DNA of 64,000 nt from Rhodoferax sp. (lineage in GTDB: Bacteria; Pseudomonadota; Gammaproteobacteria; Burkholderiales; Burkholderiaceae_C), in assembly GCF_018780565.1 (NCBI RefSeq), contig NZ_JADMJN010000008.1, forward strand, positions 186,001 to 250,000, given 5' to 3'. The first letter of the stretch is position 1; each line of letters starts with the position of its first letter. The position numbers and the translations under genes were made by a program. The notes beneath the pieces are model-generated. The model ran no database searches, was not told the DNA's origin, and saw nothing but the letters and a program-made list of their open reading frames with translations. Positions 27,403-34,910 of the stretch are shown piece after piece.

Positions 27403-27572
27403 ATCCGGTCGTCTTTCGCAAAAAAACGACAACATTGTGTGATTTCCTCCCTTGTCGGCGGGAACTGTGTCTGATAAGGTCCGAGCTCTACGTCAGCATC
27501 CGGGTGTAGTTCTTGCATGCTGGCTGTTGCCCGTGGATTTTCCCGGGCTGGCGATTTGAGCAGAGGCGGCAA

Positions 27573-30272
27573 GTGGCAATTTCATCACCTTCCAAACAAA
27601 GCCAGTTTTGGCGCGCCGACTGGTTTGCGGGTGTCCTGGTTGTGCTCGCTGTGATGGCGCTTCATATCACGACAGACTTCATCGGCGCATTCGAGCGCCG
27701 TTTCTATGACTTTGCCAGCACCAGCACTTCGCGTCAGCCTACGGACAAGATAGCCGTCATCGCCATCGATGACCAGAGCATTGCGAACATTGGCCGTTGG
27801 CCGTGGCCACGGGATGTCCATGCCAAGTTGATTGATCAGCTGGCAGCCGCCAAAACCAAGACAGTGGTTCACACGGTGTTTTTCTTTGAACCTCAAGTGG
27901 ACCGTGGTTTGGGGTTTATTCGAAAAATGAAAGCCATTCTTGGCGCCCCGCCTGCTGATCCTGCCATACCGCCCTCTCCCTCCATCATCCATGAGCAATT
28001 GAGTCAGGTCGTTGCCGAAGCCGAGACGGCACTGGACACCGACGGCAAGCTGATCGATAGCCTGAAAAATGCCGGCAATGTCATCGTCCCCTCATTTTTC
28101 ACCTTGGGTGAGCCTCAAGGAAAGCCAGACAGCCCATTGCCTGCCTTCGCGTTGAAAAGCGCGCTTGATGAAAACACGGGTTTTTCCGTGGCCGCCATCA
28201 AAGGACAACAACCCATTGATGGGCTGGGTATCGCTGCTGCCGGGGTGGGTCACTTGAACCAGTTTCAGGATGTTGACGGCGCTGTCCGGCTGGAGCCACT
28301 GCTAGTCAACTACTACGGCAAGGCGGTGCCTTCCATGGCGCTTTTGGCTGCCGTCAAGAGTCTCAACCTTAGCTCGACGGATATCAAGCTGAATCAGGGT
28401 GAATCCGTTCAAATTGGGAAGTTGCGCATCAAGACCGATGGAGCCGCACTCATGCTGCCCCAGTTTTACAAAGGGCGCGACGGAAAGCCCGCGTTTGCGG
28501 TGGACTCTTTTTATGATGTGCTGAGCGGAAAAATTCCTGCCTCCAAATACGCGGACAAGATTGTGATCATTGGCGCTACTGCGGCGGGTGTGGGGACCCA
28601 ATTTCCGGTGCCCGGGCATCCGGCGCTGTCGCCCGCCGAGACCATTGCCCATATCACCTCCAGCATTTTGAATGAGCACTTCATTGTCCAGCCGAGCTGG
28701 GGCGTGTGGGCCTCGCTGGGTGTGTTCCTGCTGGTATGCGCCTACATCATTGCGGCCTTGCCGCGACTTTCGGCGGGTGCGGCGGCCGTGGGTACGGCGC
28801 TGTTTTTTGTCGCCTTGCTGGGCATTGAGTTTGGCCTTCTGTCCGGTGCCGCCCTGTGGCTGAAGCTGGTTTTCCCGGCGACTCTTTTGCTGATCGGCCA
28901 TCTGGCATTGACCACCAAACGCTTCCTCATGACCGAGGCTGGAAAAATCAAGTCAGACGAAGAGTCGGCTGAAACCAGCCGCATGATGGGTCTGGCTCTG
29001 CAGGGGCAAGGCCAACTGGACATGGCCTTTGACCGTTTTCGCCGCGTTCCCATGAACGATGCCGTGATGGGCAACCTTTACAGCCTGGCGCTTGATTTCG
29101 AACGCAAACGGCAGTTCAACAAGGCCGAGGCTGTGTATCAGCACATGGCCGCGTACAACAAGGACTACAAGGATCTCCAGTCCAAGTTGAACCGGGCCAA
29201 GAACCTGTCGGAAACGGTGCTGTTGGGTGGCAGCGGTGCACACCCGGGCGGCACCATGCTGCTTGACGGGGGCGCCGTCGAGAAGCCGATGCTGGGCCGC
29301 TATCAAGTGGAGAAGGAGTTGGGCAAGGGCGCCATGGGTATTGTCTACCTTGGCAAAGATCCGAAAATTGGACGTGTAGTGGCCATCAAGACCATGGCTT
29401 TGAGCCAGGAGTTTGAAGGTGATGAACTGGTGGATGCGCGCGAACGTTTCTTCCGCGAGGCCGAGACGGCTGGCCGCCTGCAGCATCAGAACATCGTGAC
29501 GATTTTTGACGCGGGCGAGGAACACGATCTGGCCTTCATCGCCATGGAATTCCTCAAAGGCAAAGATCTGGTGGACTCCTGCAAGGACGGGCATTTACTC
29601 CCCGTCCCCACGGTGCTCTCCATCGTGGCGCGGGTTGCCGAGGCACTGAGCTACGCACACCGCCAGAACGTTGTGCACCGCGACATCAAGCCAGCCAACA
29701 TCATGTATGACCTGGCCAGCGACACCGTCAAGGTAACTGACTTTGGCATTGCGCGCATCACCGACTCAAGCAAAACCAAAACCGGGCTGGTGCTGGGAAC
29801 GCCCAGCTTCATGTCGCCGGAGCAGTTGGCCGGTAAAAAGGTTGATGGTCGTTCGGATCTCTATTCGCTGGGCGTCATGCTGTTTCAGATGCTGGCCGGT
29901 GTTTTGCCTTTCCGTGGCGAGTCCATGGCCGAGCTGATGTTCAAGATCTCCAATGAAGATGCGCCTGACATTCGCATCATTCGCAAGGAGTTGCCTGATA
30001 AGCTGGCCAAACTATTGGCTGTGTCACTGAGCAAGCGCCCCGAAGCCCGTTATCAGGATGGAGAGCTGTTTGCCAGGGACTTGCGGGCGGTATTATCCGA
30101 ACTGTCAGGCAGTTTGCAGTCGACCCCTGCGGTAGTGCCAAAAACCGGGCCGGTTTCTTCAGTGGCGGCGGCTCCTGTGGCCACGCCGGAGTTTGAGAAA
30201 ACGGTGGCGCGTCCGGTGGTTGCTCCTGAATCAAAACCACTCGGCGGCAAGGCAACCGATCTGGAAATCTAG
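27573..30272 (+). CDS. CHASE2-sensor serine/threonine protein kinase
   Basis: About 900 residues from GTG 27573 (an in-frame ATG at 27513 would add 20 odd residues). TM near 15-32; periplasmic CHASE2 sensor about 35-370 (RRFYDFASTST, DKIAVIAIDDQSIANIGRWPWPR). Three TMs about 378-452, a TPR-like linker (QGQLDMAFDRFRRVP, FNKAEAVYQHMA), then a Hanks kinase at about 572-845: GKGAMGIVYLG, AIKTM Lys, HRDIKPAN (near 702), DFGIA and GTPSFMSPEQLAG. All catalytic residues are present. First gene of a kinase-phosphatase-FHA-cyclase-phosphodiesterase-ATPase run, so it probably senses an envelope signal and phosphorylates partners in it. Confidence 0.93.
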   Translation: MAISSPSKQSQFWRADWFAGVLVVLAVMALHITTDFIGAFERRFYDFASTSTSRQPTDKIAVIAIDDQSIANIGRWPWPRDVHAKLIDQLAAAKTKTVVHTVFFFEPQVDRGLGFIRKMKAILGAPPADPAIPPSPSIIHEQLSQVVAEAETALDTDGKLIDSLKNAGNVIVPSFFTLGEPQGKPDSPLPAFALKSALDENTGFSVAAIKGQQPIDGLGIAAAGVGHLNQFQDVDGAVRLEPLLVNYYGKAVPSMALLAAVKSLNLSSTDIKLNQGESVQIGKLRIKTDGAALMLPQFYKGRDGKPAFAVDSFYDVLSGKIPASKYADKIVIIGATAAGVGTQFPVPGHPALSPAETIAHITSSILNEHFIVQPSWGVWASLGVFLLVCAYIIAALPRLSAGAAAVGTALFFVALLGIEFGLLSGAALWLKLVFPATLLLIGHLALTTKRFLMTEAGKIKSDEESAETSRMMGLALQGQGQLDMAFDRFRRVPMNDAVMGNLYSLALDFERKRQFNKAEAVYQHMAAYNKDYKDLQSKLNRAKNLSETVLLGGSGAHPGGTMLLDGGAVEKPMLGRYQVEKELGKGAMGIVYLGKDPKIGRVVAIKTMALSQEFEGDELVDARERFFREAETAGRLQHQNIVTIFDAGEEHDLAFIAMEFLKGKDLVDSCKDGHLLPVPTVLSIVARVAEALSYAHRQNVVHRDIKPANIMYDLASDTVKVTDFGIARITDSSKTKTGLVLGTPSFMSPEQLAGKKVDGRSDLYSLGVMLFQMLAGVLPFRGESMAELMFKISNEDAPDIRIIRKELPDKLAKLLAVSLSKRPEARYQDGELFARDLRAVLSELSGSLQSTPAVVPKTGPVSSVAAAPVATPEFEKTVARPVVAPESKPLGGKATDLEI

Positions 30273-30281
30273 TCCGAAAAA

Positions 30282-31067
30282 ATGAATTACAAATTTTGTG
30301 CGCGAACTGATCCGGGTCGAACCCGGGAAAACAATGAAGATTCTGTGGCCTTCGATGATGCTACGAATCTGGGTGTTCTGGCGGATGGCATGGGAGGCTA
30401 CAACGCAGGAGAAATCGCCAGTGGCATGGCCACTGCGTTCATCAAGTCGGAGCTGTCGCGCTGGCTGGCACAGGCGGGCATACAGGCCCGGGCGGGCGAG
30501 GTCCGGCGTGCCATGGAGATTTGTGTGGACAATGCGAATCGGTCCATTTACAACGCATCTAACTTCAATCCCCAGTATGCCGGCATGGGGACGACATTGG
30601 TTGTGGGCGTCTTTCAGGGTGACACCTTGACCCTGGGTCATATTGGTGATTCCAGATGCTACCGGCTGCGCAGCAATGAGCTTGCACGGATCACCAGGGA
30701 CCATTCTCTGTTGCAGGAGCAAATGGACGCCGGATTGCTGACGCCAGAGCAGGCGGCGACCTCCTCGAACAAAAACCTGGTGACGCGGGCACTCGGGGTT
30801 GAAGACGCAGTGCTGCTGGAACTCCATGAGCACCATGTAGAAGCCGGCGATATTTATCTGATGTGCTCGGATGGACTTTCTGACATGATGGATGACGCTG
30901 CGATTGCGCAAATCATGCAAAGTGGTTCATTGCTGGAGCAGATGGCCGATGAACTGGTTGCCGCGGCCAATGGCAATGGTGGACGCGATAACATTTCAGT
31001 ACTGTTGACGCAGGTGGAGGCGCCTGCCGGGAAACGCGGTTTAATATCCAGATTGCTCGGAAAATAG
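30282..31067 (+). CDS. PP2C-type Ser/Thr protein phosphatase
   Basis: 261 residues, soluble. PPM motifs carrying the metal-binding aspartates: TDPGRTRENNEDS, GVLADGMGGYNAGEIAS, LTLGHIGDSRCYRL, CSDGLSDMMDD and GGRDNISVLL. Placed 9 nt after the kinase gene, the usual kinase/phosphatase pairing. It should reverse phosphorylation by the CHASE2 kinase and on FHA partners. Confidence 0.94.
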   Translation: MNYKFCARTDPGRTRENNEDSVAFDDATNLGVLADGMGGYNAGEIASGMATAFIKSELSRWLAQAGIQARAGEVRRAMEICVDNANRSIYNASNFNPQYAGMGTTLVVGVFQGDTLTLGHIGDSRCYRLRSNELARITRDHSLLQEQMDAGLLTPEQAATSSNKNLVTRALGVEDAVLLELHEHHVEAGDIYLMCSDGLSDMMDDAAIAQIMQSGSLLEQMADELVAAANGNGGRDNISVLLTQVEAPAGKRGLISRLLGK

Positions 31068-31115
31068 TAAGCTTATGAGATTCTCACTAACAAGTTTCAG
31101 GAACAGGAGTCGGTC

Positions 31116-31790
31116 ATGCCGAAAATGATCGTATCGATCGACGGTGTTGTCATCAAGGAAGTTCAGCTGACCAAGGATCGCACGACCCTGGGGCGCAGAC
31201 CCTATAACGACATTGTGATCGACAACCTCGCTGTGAGTGGTGAACACGCCGTGTTGCAGATGAACGGCAATGAGGTCTACCTGGAAGACCTCAACAGTAC
31301 CAACGGAACCTACATCAATGGCAAAGCCGCCAAAAAGCAGTTGCTCCAGAATGGGGACAACGTGGAGGTCGGCAAATACAAGATCAAGTTCGTCAGTGAT
31401 GTAGCGGGCGATGGTTTTGAGAAGACCATGATGTACAAGGCAGGCGCCGCGCCCATGGCGCCTGCGCCTTCTTCGCCACCGTCGGCTTATCCATCGGGTT
31501 ACGGTGCCGAGTCCGGGGGGGCAGAATCCCTTCCCGCTGCGATCAAGGTCTTGTCCGGTGCGGCGGCGGGCCGGGAAGTGCCCTTGACCAAAGTGGTCAC
31601 CACGATCGGGAAACCTGGCGTGGCGGTTGCCGCGATTACCCGGCGTCAGCGCGGCTTCGTGGTCCATCACGTTGAGGGGGCAGGAAACCCGACCCTCAAC
31701 GGGAATCCTATCGGCGCCGATCCGGTGGCATTGAAAAACGGGGACCTGATCGAGTTGGCAGGTACGCGAATGCAGTTTGTTCAGACCTGA
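31116..31790 (+). CDS. FHA domain protein with a second, degenerate FHA-like domain
   Basis: 224 residues. FHA1 (about 1-95) has the phosphothreonine-binding set GRRPYNDIVI, SGEH and NSTNGTYING. A Pro/Ala/Ser-rich linker (about 110-140) joins a C-terminal FHA-like fold (about 143-224). There the GR and SxxH residues are missing (TTIGKPGVAV, RRQRGFVVHH) but LNGNPI is kept. It is a likely phospho-dependent adaptor between the kinase and the cyclase or ATPase encoded downstream. Confidence 0.9.
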   Translation: MPKMIVSIDGVVIKEVQLTKDRTTLGRRPYNDIVIDNLAVSGEHAVLQMNGNEVYLEDLNSTNGTYINGKAAKKQLLQNGDNVEVGKYKIKFVSDVAGDGFEKTMMYKAGAAPMAPAPSSPPSAYPSGYGAESGGAESLPAAIKVLSGAAAGREVPLTKVVTTIGKPGVAVAAITRRQRGFVVHHVEGAGNPTLNGNPIGADPVALKNGDLIELAGTRMQFVQT

Positions 31791-31859
31791 GCAGACACGG
31801 TTCAAGGCCCGCCTCGGTAACGGGTTGACAGGCTTAAGAAGGTTTAGCAGTGGGGCCTT

Positions 31860-34109
31860 ATGGGATCTTTTTTAAAGCACTGGCCTCGCATTACGGTAAC
31901 GCTTCTGCCGTTGGTTTTTGCCTTGTTACACGCTATGGGCGTGGTGAGGATCGAGGTACTGCAGCGTCTGGACGACATCATCTACGACGCTCGTCTGCGG
32001 GCCACGATGCCCAGAACGCTGGACGAGCGCATCGTCATTGTCGATCTTGATGAAAAGAGTCTGGCGGAAGTGGGGCGGTGGCCTTGGGGTCGCAACAAAC
32101 TGGCCGATCTGACGCACGAGCTTTTTGACCGCCAGAAAATTGCCTTGCTGGGTTTTGACGTGGTGTTTGCCGAACCCGACGAGAGCTCGGGACTCAAACG
32201 ACTGACTGAACTGGCCCGAAATGAATTGCGCGATCAGTCCGGCTTTTCCAGCAGGCTAGAACAACTTCGGGAATCCCTGGATTACGACGCCTCCTTTGCC
32301 AAAGCCCTGGCAAATCGTCCTGTGGCGCTGGGCTATTACCTGACCAGCGACCGCGATGGCCGCATTTCCGGCTCCTTGCCCGCGCCAGTGATGAGTCCGC
32401 AGGCACTTCAGGGGCGCCGGGTTTCATTTACCTCCTGGAATGGATACGGCGGCAATATTGACCAACTCGCCACGGCCGCACCGATGGGCGGGTTTTTTAA
32501 TTCAATGACCGATGTGGATGGTGTGGTTCGCTCGCTGCCTTTGGTGGCCGAACTCAAGGGGCAGTATTACGAATCCTTGTCCCTGTCCATGTTCCGCATG
32601 CTGGCGGGTCTGCCTGCGGTTGCCCCTGGGTTTCCCAAAGACCGGGCTTTCTCGCGCGACTATCCGGGCCTTGAGAGCATTGTTTTGAGGCAAGGGGACA
32701 AGGTTTTGGCGATTCCGGTTGATGAGCGCGTTTCGGCGCTGGTGCCGTTTCGTGGTCATGGCGGCCCCCGCGGCGGGTCTTTCAAATACATCTCCGCCAG
32801 CGACATTCTGGCCAAACGCATTCCCGAGGGAAGCCTCAAAGACAAAATTGTGCTGGTAGGGACCACGGCACCTGGCTTGGTAGATTTGCGGGTGACGCCA
32901 GTGGGCGAGACCTATCCAGGGGTTGAGGCGCATGCCAACGTCATCTCCGGCCTGTTGGATGGCAAAGTGCTCGTGAAGCCGGATTACGCAGTGGGTTATG
33001 AAGTGGTATTGCTGGTGCTGGTCGGCCTGCTTCTCGCACTGGCCCTGCCCGTGCTGACGGCACCGATGGCCGTGGTGCTCAGTGCCGTCGCCGTACTGAG
33101 TCTGATTGGGTTGAACTTCTGGCTCTACCTGTCTTATGGTTTGGTGTTGCCGCTCGCCACTGCCGTGGCCATGGCGGGCGCAGCATTTGCCTTGAACATG
33201 AGCTATGGTTATTTTGTGGAAAGTCGGTCCAAGCGCGAACTGGCCAATTTGTTTGGCACCTATGTTCCGCCGGAGCTGGTCGAAGAAATGGTCAAGGACC
33301 CTGACAGCTACAGCATGAAGGCGAGCAACAAGGAGTTGACGGTGTTGTTCTGCGACATGCGCGGTTTCACCAATATGTCCGAGCGCATGGAGCCGATACA
33401 ACTGCAACAGTTGCTCAACAGTGTATTCAGTCAGTTGACGAGTGTGATCCGCGACAACCGCGGAACGATCGATAAATACATGGGCGACTGCGTGATGGCT
33501 TTCTGGGGCGCACCGGTGGAAACGCCCCAGCACGCGCAACTGGCCGTGAAGGCCGCCATTGAAATGAGCGATGCGCTTCGCAGCATCAACCAGGCCCACC
33601 TGGCCACGGGTCTGCCGGAAATCGGCCTGGGAATCGGGCTCAACAGTGGCAGCATGTGTGTCGGGGACATGGGCTCGGACATTCGACGTAGTTACACTGT
33701 GATCGGCGATGCGGTGAACCTTGGTTCGCGTCTGGAAGGCCTGTCCAAGGTCTATGGTGTTGACACCGTCGCCAGCGAATCGACCCGCGCGCTGGCACCT
33801 GGATTTGCCTGGCAGGAACTTGACAAGGTGCGTGTGAAGGGCAAGGCGCAGGCTGTCGCCATCTTCAGGCCGCTGGCCTCCGCAGGGGCTTTGACCCCCG
33901 AGCAGGATCGGGAGTTGAAAACCTGGGGTACATTTCTCAAGGCTTACCGGGCCCAGGATTGGGATCAGTGCGATCTGCTGATGCTTAATTTGCTGCGCAT
34001 GGACCCCCAAAAATACCTGTACCAGCTCTATGGCGAGCGTATTGCCTCTATGCGTCTGCTTCCCTTTGATCCAGAATGGGATGGGGCAACCAATTTTGAG
34101 ACCAAGTAA
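31860..34109 (+). CDS. CHASE2-sensor class III adenylate/guanylate cyclase
   Basis: 749 residues. TM about 8-28, CHASE2 about 30-370 (LDDIIYDARLRAT, RIVIVDLDEKSLAEVGRWPWGR), three TMs about 378-455, cyclase domain about 491-665. Metal aspartates in FCDMRGFTN and YMGDCVMAFWG, the adenine-selecting Lys in GTIDKYMGD, IGDAVNLGSRLEGL with the transition-state Asn and Arg. The Lys/Asp pair favours ATP, hence cAMP. The sensor resembles that of the kinase at 27573, so both may read the same envelope cue. A phosphodiesterase gene starts 9 nt downstream. Confidence 0.93.
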   Translation: MGSFLKHWPRITVTLLPLVFALLHAMGVVRIEVLQRLDDIIYDARLRATMPRTLDERIVIVDLDEKSLAEVGRWPWGRNKLADLTHELFDRQKIALLGFDVVFAEPDESSGLKRLTELARNELRDQSGFSSRLEQLRESLDYDASFAKALANRPVALGYYLTSDRDGRISGSLPAPVMSPQALQGRRVSFTSWNGYGGNIDQLATAAPMGGFFNSMTDVDGVVRSLPLVAELKGQYYESLSLSMFRMLAGLPAVAPGFPKDRAFSRDYPGLESIVLRQGDKVLAIPVDERVSALVPFRGHGGPRGGSFKYISASDILAKRIPEGSLKDKIVLVGTTAPGLVDLRVTPVGETYPGVEAHANVISGLLDGKVLVKPDYAVGYEVVLLVLVGLLLALALPVLTAPMAVVLSAVAVLSLIGLNFWLYLSYGLVLPLATAVAMAGAAFALNMSYGYFVESRSKRELANLFGTYVPPELVEEMVKDPDSYSMKASNKELTVLFCDMRGFTNMSERMEPIQLQQLLNSVFSQLTSVIRDNRGTIDKYMGDCVMAFWGAPVETPQHAQLAVKAAIEMSDALRSINQAHLATGLPEIGLGIGLNSGSMCVGDMGSDIRRSYTVIGDAVNLGSRLEGLSKVYGVDTVASESTRALAPGFAWQELDKVRVKGKAQAVAIFRPLASAGALTPEQDRELKTWGTFLKAYRAQDWDQCDLLMLNLLRMDPQKYLYQLYGERIASMRLLPFDPEWDGATNFETK

Positions 34110-34118
34110 AGAGTCAAA

Positions 34119-34910
34119 ATGAAAATTCGTGTGCTGGGCTGCTCGGGTGCCATATCAAAGGATTGTCGGACCACGTCTTTCTTGGTCGACGGCGATGTCT
34201 TGATAGACGCCGGGACCGGGGTGGGCGATCTGACGCTGGATGAAATGCGCGCGATCGACCATGTCCTGCTCACGCATTCGCACCTTGACCATGTAGCGGC
34301 CCTGCCCTTGATGGTGGATGCGATCGCGTCCCGGCGCAGCACACCGATACGGATTCACGCCTTGGCTGGAACTATTGCCGCTTTGCAGGCTCATATTTTC
34401 AACGATGTCATTTGGCCCGACTTCAGTCGCATTCCGACTCCCGAGGCCCCATTGATCAGTTTTCATGAAATCCAGATTGGCCAGACGCTACAGTTCGGAC
34501 GCAAGCTGGTGGAAGTGCTGCCAGCCGTTCACACCGTCCCGGCCTGCGGCTACGCGGTGACCGCGGGCGCGGGTTGCTGGGTGTTCTCGGGAGATACCGA
34601 GCGCAACCCGGTATTCTGGGAAAGAATCAATCAATTGAATGTGGCCATGCTGGTGATCGAAACCGCCTTCAGCAACCGTGAAAAAGACCTTGCCCGGCGA
34701 AGCCTGCATCTCTCCCCCACCGTGCTGGCGGATGAGCTTGATTGCATTGACAAGGGTAAAAATTACCCTATTTACATTACGCACACCAAGCCTGCAGAGA
34801 CTGAGCTGATCATGGAAGAAATACAGCGCTTCGATCAAACCTCGGTCACCGGGCCCAATGTGACACACGATATCCGCTGGTTGCGCGCGGGTCAGGAGTT
34901 TGAGTTATGA
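34119..34910 (+). CDS. MBL-fold 3',5'-cyclic-nucleotide phosphodiesterase (class II-like)
   Basis: 263 residues. Metallo-beta-lactamase fold with LLTHSHLDHVAALPL (HxHxDH metal site), a later AVHTVPACGYAV His and FSGDTERN Asp, and YPIYITHTKPAE. Order and length match class II cAMP phosphodiesterases. Between a cyclase and an ATPase gene, it would set local cAMP. Its stop overlaps the ATPase start (ATGA), implying coupled translation. Hydrolysis of another phosphodiester remains possible. Confidence 0.82.
   Translation: MKIRVLGCSGAISKDCRTTSFLVDGDVLIDAGTGVGDLTLDEMRAIDHVLLTHSHLDHVAALPLMVDAIASRRSTPIRIHALAGTIAALQAHIFNDVIWPDFSRIPTPEAPLISFHEIQIGQTLQFGRKLVEVLPAVHTVPACGYAVTAGAGCWVFSGDTERNPVFWERINQLNVAMLVIETAFSNREKDLARRSLHLSPTVLADELDCIDKGKNYPIYITHTKPAETELIMEEIQRFDQTSVTGPNVTHDIRWLRAGQEFEL

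Noticed and set aside
27408..27430. GTCGT...ACGAC inverted repeat after the first TerC gene as a terminator
   Set aside because: Five-base GC-containing arms separated by A/T filler and no T-run on the coding strand; too weak to call.
32502..34010. 502-codon minus-strand open frame opposite the cyclase gene
   Set aside because: His/Gln-rich composition typical of antisense frames; the cyclase catalytic motifs are on the plus strand.
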